This document shows, in pieces, positions 27,812 to 37,570 of a DNA stretch of 42,531 nt. Source of the stretch: Acidobacteriota bacterium (GTDB taxonomy: Bacteria > Acidobacteriota > Thermoanaerobaculia > UBA5066 > Gp7-AA6). Each line of letters begins with the position of its first letter. The stretch's first letter is position 1. The stretch spans positions 1 through 42,531 of the forward strand of contig QHVV01000008.1 in assembly GCA_003222385.1 (NCBI GenBank), given 5' to 3'. The notes beneath the pieces were generated by a model that worked only from the letters and a program-made list of their open reading frames with translations, searched no databases and was not told where the DNA came from. The translations under genes and the position numbers were made by a program.

Positions 27812-28915
27812 TCACACGTTGAACTTGAACAGGATGACGTCGCCGTCCGCGACGACGTACTCCTTTCCCTCCTGCCGAAGCACGCCGCGCTCTCGAGCCC
27901 CGGCCATCGAGCCCGCGCCGACCAGGTCGCCGAAAGAGACGGTCTCCGCCTTGATGAAACCGTGCTCGAAGTCGGAATGGATGACGCCGGCGGCCTCGGG
28001 TGCCCTGTCCCCTTCGTGAAAGGTCCAGGCGCGCGCCTCCTTCTCGCTCGCGGTGAAAAACGTCCGCAGTCCGAGCAGGTGATACACGGCCCGGATCAGC
28101 CGGTCGACTCCGGACTCCGTGACGCCCAGGTGAGCGAGGTAGTCCGCGGCTTCGGCGTCGGAGAGCTCCGCGAGCTGCGCTTCGATCTCGGCGGAGACGA
28201 CCACAGCCTCCGTCCCGGCGTGGGTCTCCGCGTAGCGCCGGACCGCGGCGACCCGGGGCAGCTCCCCGGCCCGCGCGAGCTCGTCTTCTCCGACGTTGGC
28301 GGCGAAGATCATCGGCCGGGAGGTCAGGAGGAAGAGGCGCCGGGCGATCTCCTTCTCTTCCGGATCGAGCGCGAGAGTGAGCGCGCGCTTCCCGGAGTCG
28401 AGGTGCCGTTCGAGCTTCCCGGCCACCTCGAGGAGCGCCCGGGCCTGCGGGTCGCCGCCCCGCGCCGTCTTTTCGGCCTTCTCTTTCGACCGGCCCACGG
28501 TTTCGAGGTCCGCGAGGATGAGCTCCGTCTTGACCGTTTCGATGTCTCCGACGGGATCGAGCTCTCCGGCGACGTGCACGACGTCGCGACTCTCGAAGCA
28601 GCGTACGACTTCCACGATCGCGTCGACCTCGCGGATGTGCTGCAGGAACCGGTTCCCGAGGCCTTCGCCTTGCGACGCTCCTTTGACGAGACCGGCGATG
28701 TCGACGAACTCGATCGTCGTCGGAACGATCCGCGTCGTCCGTGAGATTTTCGCGAGCGTCTCGAGCCGGGCATCCGGAACGATGACGACCCCGACGTTCG
28801 GTTCGATCGTGCAGAAGGGATAGTTCGCGGCTTCCGCTTTCCGGGTTCGGGTCAGGGCGTTGAAGAGCGTGGACTTGCCCACGTTCGGAAGCCCGACGAT
28901 GCCGGCGCGAAGCAT
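27812..28915 (-). CDS. ychF: Redox-regulated ATPase YchF
   Basis: GIVGLPNVGKSTLFNALTR...FVDIAGLVKGASQGEGLGNRFL...TGS-like C-terminus GKEYVVADGDVILFKFNV. Confidence 0.94.
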   Translation of the reverse strand: MLRAGIVGLPNVGKSTLFNALTRTRKAEAANYPFCTIEPNVGVVIVPDARLETLAKISRTTRIVPTTIEFVDIAGLVKGASQGEGLGNRFLQHIREVDAIVEVVRCFESRDVVHVAGELDPVGDIETVKTELILADLETVGRSKEKAEKTARGGDPQARALLEVAGKLERHLDSGKRALTLALDPEEKEIARRLFLLTSRPMIFAANVGEDELARAGELPRVAAVRRYAETHAGTEAVVVSAEIEAQLAELSDAEAADYLAHLGVTESGVDRLIRAVYHLLGLRTFFTASEKEARAWTFHEGDRAPEAAGVIHSDFEHGFIKAETVSFGDLVGAGSMAGARERGVLRQEGKEYVVADGDVILFKFNV

Positions 28916-28956
28916 CCGGAAAGTCTACCGGTCGACTGCCCTATGATCGGAAAGTC

Positions 28957-30003
28957 GTGCGGCGCCTGCTGAACGTCCTGCTGCTGGCGCTCCCGATCGC
29001 GATCGGCTCGCGCCTCCTTCACTGGCCCGATTGGGCGACGTTCGCCGCGGCCGCCGTTGCGCTCCTTCCCCTCGCCGGCTGGATCGGCCGCGCGACCGAG
29101 GAGGCTGCGGCGAGGATGGGCGCCGGACTGGGCGGCTTGATGAACGCCACCTTCGGCAATGCGGCGGAGCTGATCCTGACCCTCTTCGCGCTGAAAGCGG
29201 GATTGCTCGACGTGGTCAAGGCTTCGCTCACCGGGTCGATCATCGGCAACACGCTGCTCGTCCTCGGGCTCTCGGCGCTCGTCGGCGGCCTGCGGCACGG
29301 AACGCAGAAGTTTCCGGTTCGGCCGACGGGCCGCCACGCCGCGATGATGATCCTGGCCGTTTCGGCGATGGCTCTTCCGGCCGTGTTCGCGACGGTCGTG
29401 CGGAAGCCGTTCGTTCGCGAGGAGGTCTCGGTCGGGATCTCGATCCTCCTCCTCGCCACGTACGGCGCCTACCTTTATTTCTCCTACTTCTGGAAGCGGA
29501 GGGAGGATACCGGCCGCGCCGCTCCCCCGGAAACTCGAGGGCGCTGGAGCGTCCGGAAAATTTTCGCGATCCTGGGCGCATCCGTCGTGGGCACCGCCGT
29601 CGCGGGGGAGCTGCTCGTCGGTGCCATCGAGCCGGTGTCGAAGCAGCTCGGTCTCTCCCGGTTCTTCATCGGCCTGATCGTGATCCCCATCCTCGGCAAC
29701 GTCGCCGAGAACTACAGTGCGATCGTCTTCGCGTCGAGGAACAAGATGGACCTCGCGCTTTCGATCGCCGCGAACTCATCCACGCAGATCGCCGTCTTCG
29801 TCGCCCCTCTGCTCGTGCTCGTGAGCCTGTTGATCCGGCCGATGGACCTGACCTTCCAGCCGATCGAGCTCGTCACGCTCTTCGCCTCTTCGGCGATCTT
29901 CGCGTACATCTCGCTCGACGGAGAGACGAACTGGCTCGAGGGAATCCAGCTGCTCGCGCTCTACCTGATCGCGGCCGTGGCGTTCTTCTTCCTGCCGGGC
30001 TGA
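28957..30003 (+). CDS. Calcium/proton exchanger (CaCA family, CAX)
   Basis: [24 protein letters not shown] and [42 protein letters not shown]. Confidence 0.92.
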   Translation: MRRLLNVLLLALPIAIGSRLLHWPDWATFAAAAVALLPLAGWIGRATEEAAARMGAGLGGLMNATFGNAAELILTLFALKAGLLDVVKASLTGSIIGNTLLVLGLSALVGGLRHGTQKFPVRPTGRHAAMMILAVSAMALPAVFATVVRKPFVREEVSVGISILLLATYGAYLYFSYFWKRREDTGRAAPPETRGRWSVRKIFAILGASVVGTAVAGELLVGAIEPVSKQLGLSRFFIGLIVIPILGNVAENYSAIVFASRNKMDLALSIAANSSTQIAVFVAPLLVLVSLLIRPMDLTFQPIELVTLFASSAIFAYISLDGETNWLEGIQLLALYLIAAVAFFFLPG

Positions 30004-30193
30004 CACCGGACCGGCCGGGAGTGAGCGGCCCGCAACCCACGCATTTCCAGGGCTTGCGCGAAGGCCTTTTTTTGCCGGGGGTGGAATAGCTCCTCGGAGC
30101 CGGGCGTTCTTTCATTGCTCCAGGCATCGACAAGACGCTACGATTGCCGCCGGAATCCCCCGGCATTCTGTCGAAGAAAGGACCACGATCACC

Positions 30194-31078
30194 GTGACTT
30201 TCAAAGCGCGGCCGAAGCATTTCCTCGTCGCCGTTCCCGTTCTCGCGGCCCTTTCGCTCGTTCCTCTCCGCGGCGCCTCGGCGGCCGCGTTTGGCACGCT
30301 TTCAGCCCTGATCGGAGAATCCGGAAAGCTCCGGGCGATCTTCTCGCTGCCGGGCGAGTTCCCAGCCGGGAAGCTCGCCGCGCCGTCCAGCGAGGCCGGC
30401 GTCTATGCGCTTTCGCCGGACGGGGCGGATCCGACCCTCGGGAACCTCTCGCTCGTGGTGATGAAGCCGTTCTCCGCCAAGGTCAACGGCCGGATCGGCT
30501 CCTATCGGATCGGCAACTGGCCCTACGAGGGGCGCGAGCCGCGCAGCGCGAACTATGCGACGCCGAAAGGCTTCATCGAGGTGACCCATGAGACCTTCGG
30601 CACGAGCGTCTCGGAGCACTTCAAGCTGGGCGATTTCGTGACGAAGGACCAGCACGACGTTTGGCCGAAATACATCGTGCTCGACCGGCGTCTCCTGGAC
30701 AAGCTCGAGCTCACGATCGCCGAGCTCCACACCATGGGGTATCCGGTCAAGGGCCTGACGGTCATGAGCGGGTTCCGCACCCCGCAGTACAACGAGCAGG
30801 GCGTCGGAGCGGGCGGCCGCTCAGCGGTCTCGCGCCATCAGTACGGGGACGCGTCGGACGTCTATCCGGACGACGATCATGACGGGCGGATGGACGACCT
30901 GAACCACGACGGGCGCGTGGATCTGAAGGATGCGGCGATTCTCGCGTCCGCCGCAGACGCGGTCGAGCACAAGGACCCGGACCTCGTCGGCGGAATCGGG
31001 ATCTACCCGGCCACGTCATCCCACGGTCCGTTCGTCCACATCGACGCGCGGGGCACGAAGGCGCGGTGGAACGGATAG
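30194..31078 (+). CDS. M15-type D-Ala-D-Ala peptidase-like protein
   Basis: MSGFRTPQYNEQG...SRHQYGDASDVYP...SHGPFVHID (SxHxxGxAxD and HxH zinc-ligand pattern). Confidence 0.8.
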   Translation: MTFKARPKHFLVAVPVLAALSLVPLRGASAAAFGTLSALIGESGKLRAIFSLPGEFPAGKLAAPSSEAGVYALSPDGADPTLGNLSLVVMKPFSAKVNGRIGSYRIGNWPYEGREPRSANYATPKGFIEVTHETFGTSVSEHFKLGDFVTKDQHDVWPKYIVLDRRLLDKLELTIAELHTMGYPVKGLTVMSGFRTPQYNEQGVGAGGRSAVSRHQYGDASDVYPDDDHDGRMDDLNHDGRVDLKDAAILASAADAVEHKDPDLVGGIGIYPATSSHGPFVHIDARGTKARWNG

Positions 31079-31097
31079 TTCGAACCCGATAGCGTGG

Positions 31098-31132
31098 AAA
31101 GAGCCCGGCCACCGCCGGGCTCTTTCATTTTT
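31098..31132 (+). terminator. Rho-independent terminator
   Basis: AAAGAGCCCGGC-CACC-GCCGGGCTCTTTCATTTTT, 20 nt after the M15 gene stop. Confidence 0.8.
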
Positions 31133-31174
31133 GGACTTCTGGAAACGACGGCCGTCGAAGAGAATGGCCGCGCG

Positions 31175-32482
31175 TTGGCCTCCGAAACAGAGCGAATCGA
31201 TCGAGGGACCGGACTCCTCCGCGCGGTCTCGCGCTGGGAGATCGTCGCGCTCTCCGTCAACGACGTCATCGGCAGCGGCGTCTACCTGATCCTCCCGGTC
31301 GCCGCGGCCCAGCTTCTCGGGCCCGCGAGCATCTGGGCGATCCTCGCGGCGGGTTTCGCGGTCCTGCTCCTCGTGCTGTGTTTCGCGGAGGCCTCGAGCC
31401 TCTTCGACCGCCCGGGAGGCGCGATCGTGTACACGCGCGCGGCGTTCGGAAACTTCGTCGGTTTCGAAGTCGGCTGGATGACGTGGATCGCACGCATCTC
31501 CTCGATCGCCGGGCTCTCGGTCTTCTTCGCACGCGCGGTCGGCTACCTCTGGCCCGCCGCGCGGGGCGGCGTCGGGAAGTGGGCGACGATCGTCCTGCCT
31601 CTCCTCGTGCTCACGTGGATCAACGTCCGCGGCGTCAAGTCCGGCGCCCGAACCGCGGTGGTCCTCGCCTGGGGCAAGGTCCTGCCGCTCGTCCTCTTCG
31701 TCGCGGTCGGGCTCTTCTGGGTCGACTGGACCCGCGTGTTTCCGGTGCCGAGCCCGGAGCGCGGCAACTTCATGAAAGCGGCGCTCCTCGTCCTCTTCGC
31801 CTACGCCGGTTTCGAGAACACTCCCGCTCCCGCCGGAGAGTTCGTCGACCCGAAACGCGACGTGCCGTTCGCGCTGATCACGCAGATCCTGATCGTCACC
31901 GCGATCTACACGACCGTGCAGCTCGTGGCGATCGGAACCGTTCCGAACCTGGGCGCCTCGCCGACTCCGCTCGCGGACGCGGCCGCGATGATGCTCGGAC
32001 CGATCGGGGGCTTCATCCTGACCCTCGGCGCCGTCCTCTCGGTCCTCGGCACGAACAACAACACGGTGCTCGCCGGCCCGCGCTATCTCTATGCTCTCGC
32101 CGAGACCGGCACCCTCCCCGCCGCCTTCGCGAGGATTCATCCCCGCTACCGCACGCCGCACATCGCGATCCTCACGCAGACCGGCGTCGCGCTCCTCCTG
32201 ATGTCGACCGGGACGGCCGAGGAGCTCGCCGTCCTCTCCGCGATCGCCCGACTCGCGACGTACATCGGCACGGCCGCCGCCGTACCGGTGCTGCGCCGGA
32301 AGATGCCGGCCACAAAACGAACGATCCGCCTTCCGGGCGGGCCGCTCATCCCGGTCGCCGCGCTCGCGATCTGCGTCCTGTTTCTTTCGGCCGCCGAGAA
32401 GAAGAACTGGATCGCTGGAGGTATCGCGCTCGCGATCGGCGCCGGGATCTACGCCGCCCGGCGCAGAAAGGGGTCCGCATGA
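31175..32482 (+). CDS. APC family amino acid permease
   Basis: LSVNDVIGSGVYLILPVAAAQLLGPASIWAILAAGFAVLLLVLCFAEASSLF...FAYAGFENTPAPAGEF. Track ORF starts at 31094 inside the terminator; TTG at 31175 preferred. Confidence 0.85.
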   Translation: MASETERIDRGTGLLRAVSRWEIVALSVNDVIGSGVYLILPVAAAQLLGPASIWAILAAGFAVLLLVLCFAEASSLFDRPGGAIVYTRAAFGNFVGFEVGWMTWIARISSIAGLSVFFARAVGYLWPAARGGVGKWATIVLPLLVLTWINVRGVKSGARTAVVLAWGKVLPLVLFVAVGLFWVDWTRVFPVPSPERGNFMKAALLVLFAYAGFENTPAPAGEFVDPKRDVPFALITQILIVTAIYTTVQLVAIGTVPNLGASPTPLADAAAMMLGPIGGFILTLGAVLSVLGTNNNTVLAGPRYLYALAETGTLPAAFARIHPRYRTPHIAILTQTGVALLLMSTGTAEELAVLSAIARLATYIGTAAAVPVLRRKMPATKRTIRLPGGPLIPVAALAICVLFLSAAEKKNWIAGGIALAIGAGIYAARRRKGSA

Positions 32483-33861
32483 AATCTGTCCTGCTCACGG
32501 CAGCGACCTTGGGCGCCGCGGTCTCGATTTTCGCGCTCCAGAATCCCGCGCCGAACCCGACGCCGGTTCCGAACCGCGCCACCGCGCCGGAAAAGACCGC
32601 CCCCCCCGTGGCGTCGGCTCCCGCCCTCCCGTCCGTCGTGGTCCTCAAAGCGGCCCGCGTCTTCGACGGCCGGTCGGATCGGATGATCTCCAACGGCGTG
32701 GTGATCGTCGAGGGATCGCGCATCCGCGACGTCGGATCGGGCCTGCCGTTCCCGCCGCAGGCGACCGCGCTCGACCTCGGAGACGCGACGCTTCTCGCCG
32801 GCTTCATCGATTGCCACACGCACGTGACCCAGGAGGCGTCGGATAACTGGTTCAACGACTTCTACGAGGAGCTGCGCCGCTCCGTGCCCGAAAAGACGCT
32901 CTATGCCGCGGGTTACGCGCGCAAGCTCCTCGAGTCGGGGTTCACCACGATCCGCGACGTCGGTTCGAGCGACGCGATCGACGTCGGCCTGCGCAACGCC
33001 ATCAGCCGCGGTCTCGTGCCCGGGCCCCGCATCGTCGCCGCGCGCTACGCGATCGGAGCGACCGGCGGACACTGTGACCGGACGGGGTTTCCGGCCGGTA
33101 CATTCGGCGCCGAGGGCGGCCCGTTGAAAGGGATCGTCCACGGGGCGGCCGAGGCGCGCGAGGCGGTCCGGCTGAACGTCAAATACGGCGCCGATGTCAT
33201 CAAGACGTGCGCTTCGGGCGGGGTCCTTTCCCTGGGCGACGACGTCGCCGCGCCGCAGCTGACGGACGAGGAGCTTGCGGCGATCGTCGACGAAGCGCAC
33301 CGTCTGGGACGGAAGACGGCGGCGCACGCCCACGGAGATCGGGCGGCGCGGGCGGCCGTCGACGCCGGGATCGACTCGATCGAGCATGGCACGTTTCTGA
33401 CCGACGAGACGCTCGTGCGGATGAAGGCGAAGGGGACGTATCTCGTGCCGACTCTGCTCGCCGGGGAGTGGACCGGCGGCAAAGCAGACAAGTTTCCGCC
33501 CGAGATCGCCGCGAAGGCCCGCGCGGCCCTGGCCGGCCGGTCCGATATGTTCCGGCGCGCCTTGAAGAGCGGCGTCAAGATCGCGTTCGGCACCGACTCC
33601 GGCGTTTCTCCGCACGGGTTGAACGCCCGGGAGTTCGGTTTGATGGTCGGGCTCGGGATGTCTCCGGCGGCGGCGCTCCGCGCGGCGGGACCCGCGGCCG
33701 CGGACCTCCTCGGGCTCGGCAACCGGATCGGAACTCTCGAAAAAGGGAAGGAAGCGGACATCGTGGCAGTGCCGGGAGATCCCTTGAAGGACATCCGCGC
33801 CACCGAACGCGTCTTTTTCGTTATGAAAGACGGTCGGATTCTCCGCTACGCCCCGCGCTGA
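32479..33861 (+). CDS. Secreted amidohydrolase family protein
   Basis: LLAGFIDCHTHVTQE...HAHGDRAARAAVDAGIDSIEHGTFL...AFGTDSGVSPHG; ATGA overlap with the permease stop. Confidence 0.9.
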   Translation: MKSVLLTAATLGAAVSIFALQNPAPNPTPVPNRATAPEKTAPPVASAPALPSVVVLKAARVFDGRSDRMISNGVVIVEGSRIRDVGSGLPFPPQATALDLGDATLLAGFIDCHTHVTQEASDNWFNDFYEELRRSVPEKTLYAAGYARKLLESGFTTIRDVGSSDAIDVGLRNAISRGLVPGPRIVAARYAIGATGGHCDRTGFPAGTFGAEGGPLKGIVHGAAEAREAVRLNVKYGADVIKTCASGGVLSLGDDVAAPQLTDEELAAIVDEAHRLGRKTAAHAHGDRAARAAVDAGIDSIEHGTFLTDETLVRMKAKGTYLVPTLLAGEWTGGKADKFPPEIAAKARAALAGRSDMFRRALKSGVKIAFGTDSGVSPHGLNAREFGLMVGLGMSPAAALRAAGPAAADLLGLGNRIGTLEKGKEADIVAVPGDPLKDIRATERVFFVMKDGRILRYAPR

Positions 33862-33950
33862 GCCTCGCGGGCCCTGCACTTCGACAAGGCTGGCCTGTCC
33901 GGTTCTGCAACTGCCCGGCGAACTCTTCCTCTGAAAGTCCCCGTAAGGGC

Positions 33951-34004
33951 GCGGCTGCCGTGGAAGAATGCCCCGCACCGGGGCATGCTCCTTGCAGCTG
34001 CCGC
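33951..34004 (+). promoter_or_regulatory. Possible structured 5' leader RNA upstream of the SdrD-B gene
   Basis: Perfect hairpin ATGCCCCG-CAC-CGGGGCAT (33968-33986) enclosed by GCGGC...GCCGC; preceded by CCC(C-GTAA)GGG. Confidence 0.3.
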
Positions 34005-34075
34005 CGGAAGCTTGGGAGGGGTCTAGCGGACCTGCTCATATCCCCGAAAACGGAAGCGAAGGAAGGAAGGGAAGG

Positions 34076-36266
34076 ATGAACCGGGTGCGATTCCCAGTCG
34101 CCGCGATCTCTCTGACGTTATGTGCACTCGGCGCCCTCGCGCAGGACACCGGGACCACGCAGGTAGCGGACACCGCGACCACGCTCCTGCTGGTGCCGGG
34201 CATCGTGACCACGGTCAACGCGAGCTCGGCCGCGGTCTCCGTCTTCTCCGACAAGGAAGACGTGTTCTTCACGGCGGGACCGACGACCTCTCCGTGCGCG
34301 TTCACCCAGTTCGTGCCGGACGGCCGGTACTACTTCCAGGTCACGGACCTGTCCGGAACGCGGCTCCTTTCGTCCGATCCGCTCACCGAGCGCGTCGTGA
34401 CGGTTCGCAACGGCGTGCTCGCCGCCTACAACGGCACGACCCACGCGACGCAGGCGCAGGGACCGTGCGGCGCGCTCGCCGTGGGGGTCGCGCCGTTCCG
34501 GGACGCCGGAAACCTCGTCGCCTCCTACCTGCTCTGGTTGACCCCGGCCGCCCGTCTGGAAGGCGACCCGACACAGATCGATCCGGTCTGCGGGATTCCG
34601 CCCCGAGTTCTCGCTGACGACCAGTTTCCGCGTGGAGGACAAGCGGTTCTGCGAGGACACCTTCTGCGTCTCCGGCGTGAAGTTCGAGGACCGCAATGGA
34701 AACGGCGTCCGCGACTCGGGTGAGCCGGGGCTGCCGGGCGTCGAGATCCGAGCCTCCGACGTCGACGACACGAGCCGCGCACCTCTGCGCGGGCTGACCG
34801 GCCCCGACGGCACCTTCCAGGTGTGCGGTCTCGAGCGCGCCACCGACTTCCGGATCATCGAGACGGTCCCCTTCGGCTACCAGCAGACCGCGCCGCTCGA
34901 CCGGCGCGTCTCGCGCCGGCTGATCGCGCTCGACCGCGGCTATTTCGTGGAAGGGTGCGACGACAACTTCTCCGGGCTGGCGTTCGGCAACCAGCTGATC
35001 CCGAATGCGATCGGCGGCATCAAGTTCGAGGACCTGAACGCCAACGGCGTTCGGGATCCGGGCGAGCCGGGCCTCGCGGGCTTCACGATTACGCTGACGC
35101 CCGCCACGCCGGGAGCGCCGCCTTTACAAACCGCCGTGACCGACGCCAACGGCAACTTCCTGTTCACCAACGTCCCCCCGGGCAACTACGTCCTGTCGGA
35201 GACCCAGCGCCAGGGCTTCTCGCTGACGCTGCCCGCGCTGAACTCGATCCCCGTGACGCTCGCTTCCGGCGGCAGCTCGATCGATAACACCTTCGGCAAC
35301 TTCCGGGGAGTCCTGACCGGGACGATCACGGGAACGAAGTTCCTCGACGTCAACGGCAACGGCGTCCAGGACGCCGGTGAGCCCGGTCTGGCGGGCGTCA
35401 CGATCACCCGCACGGCCTCGATCAACGATCCGACCGGGGCGAACCTCTCCGTTGTGACGGATGCCGCCGGCAACTTCACTTTTGCCAACGTACCGTTCGG
35501 CAACTTCACCTTGACCGAGACGGTCCCGACCGGCTTCGTGCAGACGGCGCCGCCGCCTCCCGGGACGATCTCGGCGACGATCAACTTCGCACAGCGGAGC
35601 TCCGCCGGAAATCTTTTCGGCAACCGCGCGCTGACCGCGATGGTCAGCGGAGTGAAATTCAACGACGCAAACGGAAACGGAACGAGGGACGCGGGTGAGG
35701 AAGGGATGGCGGGTGTCACGATCCGCTTGACCGACTCGGCGAACGTCGTCCGCACGACCACGACCGACGGCTCGGGATCGTTCTCGTTCACGGGCTTGAC
35801 CCCCGGAACCTACGTCGTTTCCGAGGTGGTTCCCGCCGGTTTCGCGCAGACCGCGCCCCCCGCGCCCGGCACCTTCACGGTGACCCTGACGACCGGGCAG
35901 GCCGTCGGGAATCTGGTTTTCGGCAATCGGGCCGTCACGGCGCCGACCAACACCGCCTCGATCTCGGGTCGAAAGATCCTCGATCTGAACGGCAATGGAA
36001 TTCTGGACGGCAACGACCGCGGCTTCGAAGGAATCGTCTTCGAGCTGCACGACACGAGCGGCAACCTGGTCGCGACGACCACCTCGGACGCGAGCGGGAA
36101 CTTCACGTTCATGAACCTCGCGCCGGGAACGTATGTCCTCTCCGAGATTCTGCCCACGAACTTCTTTCAGACGTTTCCCGGGACGCAGGGCGCTCCCGGA
36201 ACCTACACGATCACCCTCACGGAGGGGCAGGCCGCGACCGGCTTCCTGTTCCTGAACAAATGTTGA
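34076..36266 (+). pseudogene. Secreted protein with five SdrD B-like/Cna-B repeats; reading frame broken at CCCC 34601-34604
   Basis: Frame A MNRVRFPVAAISLTLCALGALAQDTGTTQ...IDPVCGIPP; frame B continues EFSLTTSFRVEDKRFCEDTFCVSGVKFEDRNGNGVRDSGEPGLPG..., then four more GxKFxDxNxNGxxDxGE repeats. Confidence 0.8.
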
Positions 36267-36292
36267 GAGCGCATTCGCGCGGAGGCTTGAAG

Positions 36293-37339
36293 ATGAGGAA
36301 AGTCAAATCAGGGATCGTGACATCGGCGATTGCGCTCCTGCTGGTCGCCGGAGCTGCGTCGGCCCAGACGTACACGGACGTGGGCGACCGGGTGGTTCCG
36401 TCGACGGAGCTCGCCGGCGAAACGTACATCGGTCCGCACGTCGGCTACGTGTTCATCGGCGACAGCGACTTCCGGTGCAACTGCGACCTCGATCAGACCA
36501 ACTACCTCTTCTATGGCGGAAGGCTCGGGCACTTCTTCACGGACCACTTTGCGCTCGAATTGACCGCCCAGTACTTCGACTCGAGGCCGAAGTACTGGGA
36601 GGCGACGCTTGGCGCAATGTTTGACTTCACGCCGCGCGTTCCAGGGTGGAACACCTACCTCGGGCTGGGCGGCGGAATCTCGCGCGAGAAGCTGTTCAGC
36701 GGCGGCGACAGCGTCCCGATCGCCTACCTCGCGTTCGGATCGGAATACCGGTTCAGCCGGGTCGTGGGATTGAGGCTCGAAGCGAAGGGCGTCTACAACT
36801 TCAAGAAGACTCTCCACGACCGGTTCGGCAGCTTCGAGCAGGACAGCCGGATCGACGTCCAGCCGAACATCGGCATCCTGTTCCACTTCGGCGGCCATGC
36901 CGCGCCGGCGGTCATCGCGCCGCCTCCTCCTCCGCCACCGCCGCCGCCCCCGCCGGCTCCACCCGAGGTCCCTCCGGCCCCGATGCCGCCTCCGGCCCCG
37001 CCGGTGGTCGCGCCGCCGCCTCCGCCGGCTCCGACGACCGACGTCATCGAGTTCGATCGGGGCAGCGCTCGGATCACGAACATCGCGAAAGCGCGTCTCG
37101 ACGCAGTGGCGCTGCGTCTGCGCGAGAACCCGCGCGCGACCGTGGTCATCACCGGATATCCGGATAGCGGGACCGCGGCGTCGCGCCGTGAATCGCTGGC
37201 TCGGCAGCGGGCCGAGAACGCCAAGGCGTATCTCGTGGATCGCCACTCGATCGATGCCTCGCGGATCACGACCGAAGCGAATACGACCGACACTTCGAAC
37301 TTCGGCAAGGCAGTGATCGTGACGACGTTCAATCCCTGA
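36293..37339 (+). CDS. Outer-membrane beta-barrel protein with Pro-rich linker and OmpA-like C-terminal domain
   Basis: Signal peptide, GPHVGYVFIGDSDF...barrel, APPPPPPPPPPPPAPPEVPPAPMPPPAPP linker, VIEFDRGSARITNIAKARLDAVALRLRENPRATVVITGY. Confidence 0.85.
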   Translation: MRKVKSGIVTSAIALLLVAGAASAQTYTDVGDRVVPSTELAGETYIGPHVGYVFIGDSDFRCNCDLDQTNYLFYGGRLGHFFTDHFALELTAQYFDSRPKYWEATLGAMFDFTPRVPGWNTYLGLGGGISREKLFSGGDSVPIAYLAFGSEYRFSRVVGLRLEAKGVYNFKKTLHDRFGSFEQDSRIDVQPNIGILFHFGGHAAPAVIAPPPPPPPPPPPPAPPEVPPAPMPPPAPPVVAPPPPPAPTTDVIEFDRGSARITNIAKARLDAVALRLRENPRATVVITGYPDSGTAASRRESLARQRAENAKAYLVDRHSIDASRITTEANTTDTSNFGKAVIVTTFNP

Positions 37340-37361
37340 TTTCGACTGCAGGCACTCTTCA

Positions 37362-37389
37362 GCCCCTCCCGCGGGAGGGGCTTTTTTTT
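37362..37389 (+). terminator. Rho-independent terminator
   Basis: GCCCCTCCCGCGGGAGGGGC followed by TTTTTTTT. Confidence 0.92.
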
Positions 37390-37444
37390 GGTGATCAACC
37401 GATTCCGCTGCGCTTTCTCCATGGGATGGTGGGGCAGCGGCCGT

Positions 37445-37534
37445 TTGCTCTCTACCGACCGCCGTCGAGGCGGCCGCAGAAAGAGTCGATTGCTCTCTAC
37501 CGGCCGGCGTCGAGCCGGCCGCTGAAAGAGTCGA
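37445..37534 (+). repeat. Two tandem 45-nt hairpin-forming repeats plus a degenerate third half-unit to about 37550
   Basis: TTGCTCTCTACCGACCGCCGTCGAGGCGGCCGCAGAAAGAGTCGA and TTGCTCTCTACCGGCCGGCGTCGAGCCGGCCGCTGAAAGAGTCGA. Confidence 0.88.
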
Positions 37535-37570
37535 GGCGACCGCTATAGAGTTGGATGGGGACGGGAGACG

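Noticed and set aside
30048-30080. GGGCTT-GCGCG-AAGGCC followed by TTTTTTT after the Ca2+/H+ exchanger
   Set aside because: Could be a terminator, but the short stem contains a mismatch; not confident enough to list.
31378-33861. 827-aa plus-strand ORF
   Set aside because: Real coding begins at 32479 (amidohydrolase); the N-terminal part is an out-of-frame reading of the permease.
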